The position numbers and the translations under genes are program-made. A DNA stretch of 64,000 nucleotides. Source: an uncultured Aquimarina sp. GTDB taxonomy: Bacteria; Bacteroidota; Bacteroidia; Flavobacteriales; Flavobacteriaceae. The stretch covers positions 1 through 64,000 of the forward strand of contig NZ_CANMQT010000011.1 of assembly GCF_947500065.1 (NCBI RefSeq). Direction: 5' to 3'. Positions 1 through 9,125 of this stretch are shown piece after piece. A model generated the notes under the pieces. That model did not search any database, had not been told where the DNA came from, and saw only the letters and a list, made by a program, of their open reading frames with translations. Each line of letters opens with the position of its first letter. Positions within the stretch are counted from its first letter, which is position 1.

Positions 1-79
1 TATCAGAATAAAACTCCATAATTCCAGCGTATCCCTCCGAAAAAATTGTCCGATCAAAATGGACAATTGCACCTAACAT
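1..79 (-). CDS. possible 5' end of a minus-strand gene running off the window (uncertain)
   Basis: The minus strand is open from an ATG at 79 down to the window edge and reads MLGAIVHFDRTIFSEG and onward for 26 residues. The composition looks protein-like, and the same frame stays open upstream of the ATG to a stop near 131. If real, the gene is divergent from the cco operon and a perfect palindrome at 83-104 lies directly upstream of its start. No family can be named from so short a fragment, and it could be chance. Nothing else convincing is seen in the first 300 bases. Confidence 0.3.
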   Translation of the reverse strand, partial: MLGAIVHFDRTIFSEGYAGIMEFYSD

Positions 80-82
80 GCG

Positions 83-104
83 AATATACCCAATTGGGTA
101 TATT
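83..104. promoter_or_regulatory. perfect 22-bp palindrome, possible operator
   Basis: The half-site AATATACCCAA is followed without a gap by its exact reverse complement. It lies between the possible minus-strand start at 79 and the cco promoter. A gapless 22-bp palindrome suits a dimeric repressor operator better than a terminator, because no T tract follows on either side. The cognate regulator is unknown. Confidence 0.4.
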
Positions 105-300
105 TCTTTTCTATAGTTGATTGAAACTGTTTACAAACGTGTAACTATACGGCTATGTTTCATAGTACTTAAAGAAACTAAAAATTTCCATAAGACAAAA
201 ATTCTAACTCATATACTTGTTCGCTACCCTTTTTTTTCTGTCATAATGATTGATACATTGGGCTGTGTGAATTCCTACTACAAACTATGGGATCAAAAGC

Positions 301-343
301 TGATAAATGTCATTTTTTAAGAAAATGTTCGCACATACTTTTG
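301..343 (+). promoter_or_regulatory. Crp/Fnr-type operator plus -7 element, ccoS promoter
   Basis: Dyad TGATAAATGTCA at 301-312, then 23 nt, then TACTTTTG at 336-343, a perfect TAnnTTTG element. The dyad centre lies about 43 bp upstream of the expected transcription start, the class II activator position. This is the best example in the window and drives the whole cbb3 oxidase operon. Confidence 0.85.
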
Positions 344-363
344 AAGCATAATTAAATGCTAAT

Positions 364-567
364 ATGGGTGTTATTTATGTTTTGCTAACCATTAGTATCG
401 TTGTAGCTATTGTGTTTTTTGTGGCTTTTATTCTTTCCGTAAAAAATGGACAATATGACGATACCTATACACCATCGGTCAGAATGCTTTTTGATGATGA
501 GCTAGTCAAAGAATCCAAAAAATCTAAAGAAAAATCTTCAGCACCCACTAATAACAATCAAGTATAA
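364..567 (+). CDS. ccoS: cbb3-type cytochrome oxidase assembly protein CcoS
   Basis: This 67-residue protein has one N-terminal membrane helix (about residues 3-25) followed by a short charged tail with the GQYDD region typical of CcoS. Members of this family are needed to insert haem and copper cofactors into cbb3 oxidase. It is the first gene of the cco operon, starting about 20 bp downstream of a perfect -7 element, and its stop is 1 bp from ccoN. The copper-transporting ATPase ccoI/fixI often found just upstream in relatives is absent here. Confidence 0.9.
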   Translation: MGVIYVLLTISIVVAIVFFVAFILSVKNGQYDDTYTPSVRMLFDDELVKESKKSKEKSSAPTNNNQV

Positions 568-568
568 T

Positions 569-2761
569 ATGAAAATGGAACAATTCTATTACGATAATAA
601 AATCGTAAAAAAATTCTTGTACGCCACATTACTTTGGGGTATTGTTGGGATGTCAGTCGGATTGCTGTTGGCATTTATGTTTTTATTTCCAAATCTTACC
701 GATGGCATCTCCTGGTTGAGTTTTGGGCGATTACGTCCTCTACATACTAATGCGGTAATTTTTGCCTTTGTGGGGAATGCTATATTTGCGGGGGTATATT
801 ATTCTACCCAGCGATTGCTAAAAACACGGATGTTTAATGATACCCTTAGTAACATTAATTTCTGGTGCTGGCAGTTGATCATCGTAGGAGCAGCCATTAC
901 ATTGCCCTTAGGATACACAAGTTCTAAAGAATATGCAGAGCTAGAATGGCCTTTTGATATTGCTATCGCAGTGATTTGGGTAGTTTTTGGTTGGAACCTG
1001 ATCGGTACCATTCTAAAACGTAGACAACGTCATCTGTATGTTGCGATATGGTTTTATCTGGCGACAGTAGTAACGGTTGCGGTATTGCATATTTTTAATA
1101 GTTTGGCGTTACCGGTTAGTGCCCTAAAAAGTTATTCGGTATACGCAGGTGTTCAGGATGCTTTAGTGCAATGGTGGTACGGACATAATGCAGTAGCATT
1201 CTTCTTGACTACTCCGTTCTTAGGGTTGATGTATTATTTTGTTCCAAAAGCAGCAAATAGACCTGTATATTCTTATCGATTATCTATTGTTCACTTTTGG
1301 TCTTTGATATTTATTTATATCTGGGCAGGACCACACCATTTATTATATTCTTCATTACCAGACTGGGCGCAAAACCTTGGTGTTGCTTTCTCTATTATGT
1401 TAATAGCACCTTCGTGGGGTGGTATGATCAATGGATTATTAACGTTGCGTGGCGCCTGGGATAAAGTGCGTACAGATCCTGTATTAAAATTTATGGTAGT
1501 TGCGATTACGGGATATGGTATGGCTACGTTCGAAGGCCCTATGTTGTCCTTAAAAAATGTAAATGCGATTGCGCATTTCAGTGATTGGGTAATTGCTCAC
1601 GTACACGTAGGAGCTTTAGCCTGGAATGGTTTCTTCACTTTTGGAATGGCATATTGGTTAATTCCTAAATTATTTAAAACCAAACTATGGTCTACAGGAT
1701 TAGCAAATGCACATTTCTGGATAGGCACATTAGGTATCATTATGTATGCTTTACCAATGTATGTGGCAGGATTTGTTCAAGCTTCTATGTGGAAACAGTT
1801 TAATCCTGACGGAAGTTTAGTATATGGTAACTTCTTAGAAACCGTAAATGAAATTATTCCAATGTATTGGATGCGTGCCATTGGTGGTAGTATGTTCATC
1901 TTCGGAATGTTTATCATGGTGTACAATGTGATTAAAACGATCAAAGCTGGTAATACGGTGACCGATGAATTAGCAGAAGCTGCAGCATTAACAAAAGTAA
2001 CCAAACATAGAACCGCAAAAGAAGGATATCACACTTGGTTAGAAAGAAGACCAGTGAAGTTAACAATTTTTGCAACGATTGCAATTCTAATTGGTGGAGC
2101 TGTACAGATTGTACCAACGTTGATGATAGATTCTAATATTCCTACTATCACTAGTGTGAAACCATATACACCATTAGAATTAGAAGGCAGGGATCTCTAT
2201 ATCAGAGAAAGTTGTGTATCGTGTCACTCTCAGATGATCAGACCTTTCCGAAGTGAAGTAGAACGATATGGAGAATATTCTAAGGCAGGTGAATATGTAT
2301 ATGACCATCCTTTCCTTTGGGGAAGTAAACGTACCGGCCCTGATTTAATGCGAATTGGAGGTAAATACTCTGACAATTGGCATCTGAATCACTTTTATGA
2401 TCCGCAAAGCACCTCTTCAGGTTCGATAATGCCTAGTTATAAGTGGTTACTTAAAAATGAATTGGATCGATCCGATACAGAAACCAAAATGGAAGTGATG
2501 GTTACTTTAGGAGTTCCATATACTTCAGAAGAAATAGCAAGAGCTCAGAAATGGATGGATGAGCAAGCGACTCAAATTGAGAAAAATCTGTATGATGATC
2601 CAGATTTTGCGAAGACTTACGAAGCAGATAAAAAATATGCAAAAGAGAACGGATTGGATTTTATAGAGATGAGAGATAGAGAGGTGATTGCACTGATCGC
2701 TTATATACAACGATTAGGAACCGATATCAAGGTTAAAAATGAAACTGTAAGTTCAGAATAA
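569..2761 (+). CDS. ccoNO: cbb3-type cytochrome c oxidase, fused CcoN-CcoO
   Basis: This 730-residue fusion joins catalytic subunit I (CcoN, residues about 1-490, twelve membrane helices with haem-copper histidines such as those in the GPHHLLYSS and HVHVGALAWN regions) to the monohaem cytochrome c subunit CcoO. The CcoO part carries CxxCH at about 549-553 (CVSCH) inside the typical SCVSCHSQMIRPF segment, with a later GSIMPSYKWL methionine-ligand region. The enzyme reduces O2 with high affinity under micro-aerobic conditions. The fusion is usual in Bacteroidota, whereas proteobacteria have two genes. ATG at 569 follows the ccoS stop by 1 bp; a second in-frame ATG at 575 is possible. Confidence 0.96.
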   Translation: MKMEQFYYDNKIVKKFLYATLLWGIVGMSVGLLLAFMFLFPNLTDGISWLSFGRLRPLHTNAVIFAFVGNAIFAGVYYSTQRLLKTRMFNDTLSNINFWCWQLIIVGAAITLPLGYTSSKEYAELEWPFDIAIAVIWVVFGWNLIGTILKRRQRHLYVAIWFYLATVVTVAVLHIFNSLALPVSALKSYSVYAGVQDALVQWWYGHNAVAFFLTTPFLGLMYYFVPKAANRPVYSYRLSIVHFWSLIFIYIWAGPHHLLYSSLPDWAQNLGVAFSIMLIAPSWGGMINGLLTLRGAWDKVRTDPVLKFMVVAITGYGMATFEGPMLSLKNVNAIAHFSDWVIAHVHVGALAWNGFFTFGMAYWLIPKLFKTKLWSTGLANAHFWIGTLGIIMYALPMYVAGFVQASMWKQFNPDGSLVYGNFLETVNEIIPMYWMRAIGGSMFIFGMFIMVYNVIKTIKAGNTVTDELAEAAALTKVTKHRTAKEGYHTWLERRPVKLTIFATIAILIGGAVQIVPTLMIDSNIPTITSVKPYTPLELEGRDLYIRESCVSCHSQMIRPFRSEVERYGEYSKAGEYVYDHPFLWGSKRTGPDLMRIGGKYSDNWHLNHFYDPQSTSSGSIMPSYKWLLKNELDRSDTETKMEVMVTLGVPYTSEEIARAQKWMDEQATQIEKNLYDDPDFAKTYEADKKYAKENGLDFIEMRDREVIALIAYIQRLGTDIKVKNETVSSE

Positions 2762-2772
2762 AGATAAATATA

Positions 2773-2860
2773 GTTCCTTCTCCTTGGGGAGAAGGTTAGG
2801 ATGAGGGGATTTTAAATCAGAAACCCTCACCTTAATCCTCTTCCAGAGGGAGAGGAAACT
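2773..2860. repeat. dispersed palindromic repeat inside the cco operon
   Basis: Two hairpin arms, around TCTCCTTGGGGAGA and CTCTTCCAGAGGGAGAG, flank a short AT-rich centre. The right arm reappears in inverted orientation at about 4066-4108. Such REP-like elements are common in flavobacterial intergenic regions. This one sits between ccoNO and ccoQ and may shape mRNA processing or local RNA structure. Confidence 0.6.
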
Positions 2861-2898
2861 CAATAGTTATAATTAAGTTTTACTAAACAAAATAAACC

Positions 2899-3090
2899 AT
2901 GCTAAAATTTATAAAAGGTCATATGGAAAATATCGAAGGTATAGAGATATATCCAATGATATCCTTACTCATATTTTTTTTCTTTTTTGCTGCATTATTC
3001 TGGTGGGTATTTACAGCTAAAAAAGAACACATTAAAGAAGTAAGTGAGATTCCATTTGAATCAGAAAACGAAAACGAGCTAATACTATGA
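2899..3090 (+). CDS. ccoQ: CcoQ-like small subunit of cbb3 oxidase
   Basis: This 63-residue protein has one membrane helix (about residues 20-38, with a run of phenylalanines and a WW pair) and an acidic C-terminus. Size, topology and position between ccoNO and ccoP match CcoQ/FixQ, which stabilises the cbb3 complex. The gene overlaps ccoP by 4 bp (ATGA), so the two are probably translationally coupled. Sequence identity among CcoQ proteins is low, so the call rests mainly on context. Confidence 0.8.
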   Translation: MLKFIKGHMENIEGIEIYPMISLLIFFFFFAALFWWVFTAKKEHIKEVSEIPFESENENELIL

Positions 3091-4046
3091 GAAGTACAGT
3101 ATCCTATATAAGAGTCATTATCTTTCTATTAGTAGCCTATTTTTTAATAGAATGGGCAGTGGAATCCGGAGAAGAATCAGCGTTTATCACAGAACCGCTG
3201 ACTTGGGTAGCTATGGGGGTAATTTTATTATTTGCAGTAGCTATAGAGATTTGCGTAGAGGCTTTACGAGGCGTACTATTTAAATCACTGAAACCAGAAG
3301 CTCAGGAACGCTATGTGTTAATAGAGAATGCTAGAAAAGAGAAGCAATTCCGATGGATTAAAGATATTTATCTAAAGTTATTGGATAGTAAACCAGTAGA
3401 AGAGGAAGGTGAGATTATTCTAGATCATAATTACGACGGTATCAAAGAGTTGGATAATAATCTTCCACCGTGGTGGGTATATGGTTTTTATGCGACTATT
3501 TTATTTGGAGTTGTTTATTTAGCACGTTTTCATGTGTTCAATGATTATACTCAAACAGAAGAATATGAAACTGAAATTGCTGAAGCATTGGTAGCAATAG
3601 AAGCGTATAAAAAAACAGCCAAAGATCTGGTGGATGTAAATACCGTAGTATTACTAACAGAAGCTTCAGATATCAGTGCCGGAAAAGCGATTTTCACTAC
3701 AAATTGTGTAGCCTGTCATAAAGCGGATGGAGGAGGAGGTATTGGACCTAACTTAACAGATCCGAATTGGATTTTGGGTGGAGGGATAAAGAATATATTC
3801 CGTACTATTTCTGAAGGAGGTCGAGATGGAAAAGGAATGGTGGCTTGGAAACAAACTTTGAAACCCGCAGAAATGGCTCAAGTAGCAAGTTATGTGATTA
3901 CACTAGGAGGAACTACTCCTGCGGAGCCTAAAGAAGCTCAAGGAGATATTTGGATTGATCCAGATGCTTCAAAAGAAGACGTTCCGAAAGAAGAAATTCC
4001 AGAAACGGTTACAGATTCGACCGCGGTGGTAGCTTCAAATGAATAA
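3087..4046 (+). CDS. ccoP: cbb3-type cytochrome c oxidase subunit CcoP, single haem c motif
   Basis: This 319-residue protein has two N-terminal membrane helices (about 8-22 and 36-60), the CcoP/FixP N-domain with the PPWWVYGFY signature near 130, another membrane helix, and a cytochrome c domain. Only one CxxCH is present (C207, C210, H211). Proteobacterial CcoP normally has two, so electrons probably take a shorter route. The C-terminus is an acidic tail rich in Asp, Glu and Pro. The gene overlaps ccoQ by 4 bp and is followed by repeat-bearing spacer before ccoG. Confidence 0.93.
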   Translation: MRSTVSYIRVIIFLLVAYFLIEWAVESGEESAFITEPLTWVAMGVILLFAVAIEICVEALRGVLFKSLKPEAQERYVLIENARKEKQFRWIKDIYLKLLDSKPVEEEGEIILDHNYDGIKELDNNLPPWWVYGFYATILFGVVYLARFHVFNDYTQTEEYETEIAEALVAIEAYKKTAKDLVDVNTVVLLTEASDISAGKAIFTTNCVACHKADGGGGIGPNLTDPNWILGGGIKNIFRTISEGGRDGKGMVAWKQTLKPAEMAQVASYVITLGGTTPAEPKEAQGDIWIDPDASKEDVPKEEIPETVTDSTAVVASNE

Positions 4047-4065
4047 AAACAAAACCGAGAAGTGT

Positions 4066-4108
4066 TTCCTCTCCCTTGAGGGAGAGGATTAAGGTGAAGG
4101 TGTTAGTA
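4066..4108. repeat. inverted second copy of the cco-operon palindromic repeat
   Basis: The segment around TCTCCCTTGAGGGAGA followed by GGATTAAGGTGA matches, in inverted orientation, the right arm of the element at 2773-2860. It lies between ccoP and ccoG. Confidence 0.55.
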
Positions 4109-4177
4109 AATACACTTAATTCTAACCTTCTTTTGTCAGAGATAATTTTATAACACCTTTAAGTAAACAAACCAACC

Positions 4178-4250
4178 GTCACATCGAGCGGAGTCGAGAT
4201 ATTTTTATCCTTAGTAGATTAAATAGTTCTCTACTGCGCTCGAACTGATA
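4178..4250. repeat. flavobacterial dispersed inverted repeat (GAGCGGAGTCGA family), copy 1
   Basis: The left arm GTCACATCGAGCGGAGTCGAG and a right arm near CTACTGCGCTCGA are imperfect inverted copies separated by an AT-rich loop. Related copies lie at 15644-15715 and, truncated, at 18005-18030. All are intergenic, consistent with a non-coding mobile palindrome or RNA hairpin family. Confidence 0.6.
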
Positions 4251-4285
4251 GAATAATAAAATTAAACAGTAGAAAATAAACCCAA

Positions 4286-5710
4286 TTGGAAACACCAGAA
4301 AACGAAACATTCAGAGATTCTATCGGTACTATAAACGAAGAAGGAAAACGTGCCTGGGTATATCCTAAAAAACCTAGCGGTAAATTTTATGAGTACCGAA
4401 AATGGGTAAGTTATGGGTTGTTGATTTTTTTGTTTTCCGCGCCATTCATTAAAATTGACGGGAACCAGTTTCTCTTGTTCAATGTTTTGGAACGTCGTTT
4501 CAATATTTTTGGAGCACCGTTCTGGCCACAGGATTTTCACCTTTTTGTTATTTCGATGCTCATTGGAGTCATTTTTGTCACCTTGTTTACAGTAGCTTTT
4601 GGTAGGCTGTTTTGTGGTTGGATATGTCCGCAAACGATTTTTATGGAAATGGTTTTCCGTAGAATAGAATATTGGATAGAAGGAGATCGGGGAAAACAAA
4701 TACGTCTGGATAAACAGCCCTGGAATGCTGATAAAATAAAAAAGAGAGGACTTAAATGGGTGGTTTTTTTTATTATCTCTTTCTTAATTGCTAATGTGTT
4801 TTTAGCTTATTTAATCAGTAGTGATAAACTTATTCAGTATATTTTTATAGACGGCCCTTTTAAGCATGTGAGTACATTAATCTCATTACTCATATTTACT
4901 GCAGTCTTTTATTTTGTGTTCGCTTGGTTTAGAGAACAAGTTTGTATCATAGCCTGTCCATATGGTCGATTACAAGGAGTATTGTTAGATTCTAAATCGG
5001 TGGTAGTTGCCTACGATTATAAACGTGGAGAAAAAGAAGCTGGACGTGCTAAATTTAAAAAAAATGAAGACAGACCTACTACTGGAAAAGGAGATTGTAT
5101 TGATTGTTTTCAGTGCGTTCATGTATGTCCAACAGGGATAGATATTCGTAATGGCACCCAACTAGAATGTGTGAATTGTACCGCATGTATCGATGCCTGT
5201 GATCACATGATGGAAAGTGTGAACCTACCTAAAGGATTGATTCGTTATGCTAGCGAAGATAATATTGCAAAAAAAGAGAAATTTAAGTTTACACCACGTC
5301 TCAAGGGATATACAGCGGTGCTGATTATATTGACAGGTGTTTTCTTGGGGATGTCTTTTTTAAGAAATGATGTAGAAGCTAATATTTTAAGATTGCCGGG
5401 GCAACTCTATGAACGAAAAGACAATAATATCATCAGTAATGTATACACCTATAAACTGGTAAATAAAACCATAGACGAGATCGAAAATATTCATTTTGAA
5501 TTATTATCCCATACAGGTACTGTTGAGTTAGTAACGCATAAAAATTTCACGGTACCTAAACAAGGGTTGGCAGAAGGAACTTTATTTATTGAGATCAATG
5601 CATCCGCATTAAACGGAGATAGAGATAAGTTGAAGATAGGAGTATATTCTAATGATGAACTCATAGAAACAACAACGACTGCTTTTTTAGGGCCTAGAAG
5701 CTATAGATAA
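4286..5710 (+). CDS. ccoG: cytochrome c oxidase accessory protein CcoG (ferredoxin-like), TTG start
   Basis: This 474-residue membrane protein has about five helices, the conserved CGWICPQT segment near 110 and CIIACPYGR near 220, then two 4Fe-4S motifs at about 271-310 (CxxCxxCxxxCP and CVNCTACIDACD). A C-terminal Ig-like FixG domain follows. The family takes part in copper handling and maturation of cbb3 oxidase. No ATG lies upstream in frame, and the residues after TTG 4286 (METPENETFRDSIG) look like a normal family N-terminus, so TTG is the likely start. Promoter unclear; probably read through from ccoP. Confidence 0.92.
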   Translation: METPENETFRDSIGTINEEGKRAWVYPKKPSGKFYEYRKWVSYGLLIFLFSAPFIKIDGNQFLLFNVLERRFNIFGAPFWPQDFHLFVISMLIGVIFVTLFTVAFGRLFCGWICPQTIFMEMVFRRIEYWIEGDRGKQIRLDKQPWNADKIKKRGLKWVVFFIISFLIANVFLAYLISSDKLIQYIFIDGPFKHVSTLISLLIFTAVFYFVFAWFREQVCIIACPYGRLQGVLLDSKSVVVAYDYKRGEKEAGRAKFKKNEDRPTTGKGDCIDCFQCVHVCPTGIDIRNGTQLECVNCTACIDACDHMMESVNLPKGLIRYASEDNIAKKEKFKFTPRLKGYTAVLIILTGVFLGMSFLRNDVEANILRLPGQLYERKDNNIISNVYTYKLVNKTIDEIENIHFELLSHTGTVELVTHKNFTVPKQGLAEGTLFIEINASALNGDRDKLKIGVYSNDELIETTTTAFLGPRSYR

Positions 5711-5918
5711 AGAATTTGAGTTTCTGAGTCATTGAGTACTGGAGAAAATAAAATCTAAGACGATGAGCTATAGATTACTCACCTCTCAAAAACTCATTTA
5801 GTCAAGAACTAAAATATAAAAATCTTGATAAAATTGTATTTGACTTTTTAGTATGTAGGTTTTAAGAAATTGAAATCTCTCACCTCTAACAAACTCAAGT
5901 ACTCAAAAACTATATATT

Positions 5919-6365
5919 ATGAAAATAAACTGGGGTACAGCTATTGTACTAGTATTTATAGGATTTATCAGTTTCATACTATTCTTTGTGGTTAGAATGA
6001 ATACTGACAAAAAGTTTGAACACGATTTGGTGACAGAAGATTATTACAAAAAAGAGTTAGCTTTTCAACAAGAAATCAATGCTGAGAAAAATGGGAATGC
6101 ATTAAAAAATAATGTAGTAGTTAAAAAAAATACAGAAGGATTACTAGTAGTGTTTCCGAAAGACAAAGACTTTACGGAAGTTTCAGGAATTATTTCTTTA
6201 TATCGCCCATCAAATAAGAAGTTGGATTTCCAAATTCCGATTATTCTTCAGAGTTCTGAGATAATAGTTCCAAAGAACCAATTGATAGAAGGACGATGGG
6301 ATATCAGCGTTAATTGGCAGTATAAAAACACCTCGTATTTATTTAAAGAATCATTTACGTATTAA
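5919..6365 (+). CDS. ccoH: FixH family protein (CcoH-like)
   Basis: This 148-residue protein has one N-terminal membrane helix (about residues 7-25) and a periplasmic FixH domain with a conserved EDYYKKELAFQ segment. FixH/CcoH proteins assist cbb3 oxidase assembly. The gene lies 208 bp downstream of ccoG after an AT-rich spacer with degenerate repeats, and its stop abuts the next ATG at 6366. Confidence 0.88.
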   Translation: MKINWGTAIVLVFIGFISFILFFVVRMNTDKKFEHDLVTEDYYKKELAFQQEINAEKNGNALKNNVVVKKNTEGLLVVFPKDKDFTEVSGIISLYRPSNKKLDFQIPIILQSSEIIVPKNQLIEGRWDISVNWQYKNTSYLFKESFTY

Positions 6366-7070
6366 ATGTTAGTTTCAGCATTCATATTAGGTCTTTTAGG
6401 AAGTTTTCATTGCATTGGAATGTGCGGCCCCATTGCTTTTATGTTGCCTTTAGATCATAAGAATTATTTGAATAAATTTTTTCAGATCTCTTTATATCAT
6501 GTAGGTCGTTTGTTAGCATATAGTATTATTGGATTGTTTTTTGGGCTGATAGGAAAAAGTTTGAATATTTTTGGAATACAGCAGGGACTATCTATAGGTA
6601 TAGGAATCTTGATGATTTTACTGGTTTTGATTCCATCATCATTGTTTATGAAATACAGTTTTTCTAAACCCATATATAAGATAATATCTAAAGTGAAGAG
6701 TGCGCTTGGAAAAGAGCTTAAAAAGAAAACACCTGATACATTTCTAACCATTGGATTTCTGAATGGTTTTCTTCCTTGTGGATTGGTATATATGGCAGTT
6801 TTTGGAGCTATTGCTTTAGGAAATATTATGGATAGTAGTATGTACGTGTTTTTTTTCGGGTTAGGAACTATTCCCCTAATGACAATAGTTGTGTACGCTG
6901 GGAATTTGCTAAAAGGAAAATGGATACGAAAACATGTCCAAAAAGCAATTCCTGTGTTTGTAGTAATGATTGGTTTATTATTTATCTTAAGAGGTATGGG
7001 ATTAGGAATTCCATATGTTTCGCCTAAGCAATCTGTCGAAATAGTATCTTCAAATTTTGAATGCCATTAA
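6366..7070 (+). CDS. sulfite exporter TauE/SafE-type (UreH/DsbD-like) membrane protein of the cco cluster
   Basis: This 234-residue protein has about six membrane helices and two internally related halves, each with a helix-breaking cysteine motif: CIGMCGP near residue 17 and LPCGLVYM near 138. This is the COG2836 family, regularly found beside ccoG/ccoH. A role in copper delivery or thiol transfer to the oxidase is inferred from context; true sulfite export is unproven. The start abuts the ccoH stop. Confidence 0.82.
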   Translation: MLVSAFILGLLGSFHCIGMCGPIAFMLPLDHKNYLNKFFQISLYHVGRLLAYSIIGLFFGLIGKSLNIFGIQQGLSIGIGILMILLVLIPSSLFMKYSFSKPIYKIISKVKSALGKELKKKTPDTFLTIGFLNGFLPCGLVYMAVFGAIALGNIMDSSMYVFFFGLGTIPLMTIVVYAGNLLKGKWIRKHVQKAIPVFVVMIGLLFILRGMGLGIPYVSPKQSVEIVSSNFECH

Positions 7071-7195
7071 TTTAAAGAATAACTGATCTAATTATGGCAG
7101 GTCAAGACCTCTTATAAAAGGATGAGAAAAGTCATAGATATTGACCTTTTGTAATTTTATATTCAAGTTACTTTTAACCTAAAATATATAGTATC

Positions 7196-7681
7196 ATGTC
7201 TATTACCATATCAAATATTAGTATAGAAAAAATACCTAAAAAAACATTGGCATACATAAAATATGTCGGTCCTTATCAAGGTGATACAGAACTTTTTGGC
7301 AGATTATTTAATTCTGTAATGGAATGGGTGCAAAAAAAAGGTTTAATGAATGATCCAAAAGTGGAAGCAATTACTGTTTATCATGATGATCCTGAAACGG
7401 TACCAGAAAGTCAACAAAGAATAAGTGTAGGGTTCACAGTTCCAGAAAATACCAATGCAGATCATGATATTCAAATTCTGGAAATACCTGAAGGATCCTA
7501 TGTTGTAGGTTCTTTTGAGATTTTGCCTAACGAATACGGAAGTGCCTGGAATGAAGTTTTTGAGTATATAAAAAACAAAAACTTAGTACCTTCCGGTATG
7601 ATGTATGAGTCTTATAAAAATGAGCCTAGCACACATCCTGAAGGCAAACATATAGTAGATATAAATGTAATGATCCAATAA
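7196..7681 (+). CDS. GyrI-like small-molecule-binding domain protein
   Basis: This 161-residue soluble protein matches the stand-alone GyrI-like/AraC effector-binding fold: an N-terminal KIPKKTLAYIKYVGPY strand-helix start, an ITVYHDDPE segment near residue 60, and a closing strand. Such proteins bind hydrophobic or cationic small molecules or inhibit toxins. There is no DNA-binding domain, so it is not itself a regulator. It stands alone between the cco operon and hemN, which converge on this area, and no shared operator was found upstream. Confidence 0.75.
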   Translation: MSITISNISIEKIPKKTLAYIKYVGPYQGDTELFGRLFNSVMEWVQKKGLMNDPKVEAITVYHDDPETVPESQQRISVGFTVPENTNADHDIQILEIPEGSYVVGSFEILPNEYGSAWNEVFEYIKNKNLVPSGMMYESYKNEPSTHPEGKHIVDINVMIQ

Positions 7682-7737
7682 TGATCACTTCGGCTACATA
7701 AAACATTAAGACCCGAAACTTATACTTTTTAGGCATT

Positions 7738-9102
7738 TTAAACCGTCATAGAAAATAATTGAGTCTCGGGTTTATTATGTTGTAATCGTAAATCAAAAGC
7801 CATACAAATATTACGAACGAATGGTCTTCCTTTTTCCGTCACTTTAATATTGTGATTTGTAATCTCTACTAATCCATCTTTTTCCATTTCTCGTAAACGC
7901 ATCGACACTTCTGCTAACTCATCAAAATGAAGCAGATTTATACTCCAATCTGTTTCAAAAAGACACATAAGGTTTACTATGTGCTGTCTGATGATTTCAT
8001 CTTTCTTAGTTAACATATGCCCTCTGTATACAGGAATAATACCTTCATTAACTAAACTCTGATATTCTTCAATGCCTTTTACATTTTGAGCAAAACCGTA
8101 CCAGCTATCGCTTATCGATGATACACCTAAACCGATCATCATCTTAGTTTTAGAGACTGTGTAACCCATAAAATTACGATGTAAGCTTTCATTCTTCATA
8201 GATTGATATAATGAATCGCTTTGTAAGGCAAAATGATCCATTCCAATTTCTTTATAACCAACTTCGGATAATAGTTCTTTACCCAATTCATATTGTCTTC
8301 GTTTTTGTTCTCCTGTGGGAAGATCAGATTCATTAAATCCACGCTGTCCATTACCTTTCTGCCACGGAACGTGGGCATAACTATAAAATGCTAATCTATC
8401 AGGTAATAATTCTTTGGTTTTTTTGATTGTATGAATTACCGCTTCTTCAGTTTGAAAAGGTAATCCAAAAATGATATCATGACCGATGGAAGTATACCCA
8501 ATTTCTCTGGCCACTTCAGTGACATATTTTACATTCTCGAATGGCTGAACGCGATGAATGGCTTTCTGAACAGTTTCATTATAATCCTGTACACCAAAAC
8601 TAACTCTTCTGAAGCCTACATCGTATAATGCTTGTAGGTGTTCTCGAGTTGTGTTATTAGGATGCCCTTCAAAACTAAATTCACATGCTTCAGCCAATTT
8701 TGCCGATGAAAACAATCCTTTGATTAGGTATTCTAAATTTTCTGGAGAAAAGAACGTAGGAGTTCCTCCACCCAAATGCAATTCTTTGATTTTTGGTCTG
8801 GTTTCTAATAGATTAAGATATAATTGCCATTCTTTTAAAACAGCATGGATATATGGTATTTCTACATTGTGTCTTTTAGTAATACGTTTATTACATCCAC
8901 AAAAAGTACATATGCTCTCACAAAAAGGTAAATGAATGTATAAACTTATTCCTTTTGAATCATTACTTTGTATAAAAGATTTTTGAACCGAATCAACCCA
9001 ATTTTTTAATGAAAATGTATCATTGTCCCAGTATGGAACTGTAGGGTAACTAGTATATCTGGGACCTGGAACGTTATATTTATCTATTAAATTAGTATTC
9101 AT
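7738..9102 (-). CDS. hemN: oxygen-independent coproporphyrinogen III oxidase (radical SAM)
   Basis: This 454-residue protein starts with the HemN signature VPGPRYTSYP and carries the radical-SAM cluster cysteines C61, C65, C68 and C70 (CxxxCxxCxC, the extra Cys being typical of true HemN). A GGGTPTF motif near 112 binds SAM, and a HemN C-terminal domain follows. It makes protoporphyrinogen for haem when O2 is too low for HemF. It lies 23 bp downstream of a universal stress gene and shares its operator-bearing promoter, which links haem supply to the oxidase operon. Confidence 0.96.
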   Translation of the reverse strand: MNTNLIDKYNVPGPRYTSYPTVPYWDNDTFSLKNWVDSVQKSFIQSNDSKGISLYIHLPFCESICTFCGCNKRITKRHNVEIPYIHAVLKEWQLYLNLLETRPKIKELHLGGGTPTFFSPENLEYLIKGLFSSAKLAEACEFSFEGHPNNTTREHLQALYDVGFRRVSFGVQDYNETVQKAIHRVQPFENVKYVTEVAREIGYTSIGHDIIFGLPFQTEEAVIHTIKKTKELLPDRLAFYSYAHVPWQKGNGQRGFNESDLPTGEQKRRQYELGKELLSEVGYKEIGMDHFALQSDSLYQSMKNESLHRNFMGYTVSKTKMMIGLGVSSISDSWYGFAQNVKGIEEYQSLVNEGIIPVYRGHMLTKKDEIIRQHIVNLMCLFETDWSINLLHFDELAEVSMRLREMEKDGLVEITNHNIKVTEKGRPFVRNICMAFDLRLQHNKPETQLFSMTV

Positions 9103-9125
9103 TATTTAAAGTTTTTATTGGATTT

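Noticed and set aside
117..320. 67-codon frame upstream of ccoS
   Set aside because: The composition is not protein-like, it overlaps the operator, and it matches no CcoI/FixI sequence.
7738..9125. Separate promoter for hemN
   Set aside because: Only 23 bp separate it from uspA and no -7 element or dyad is visible, so read-through from the uspA promoter is the simpler view.
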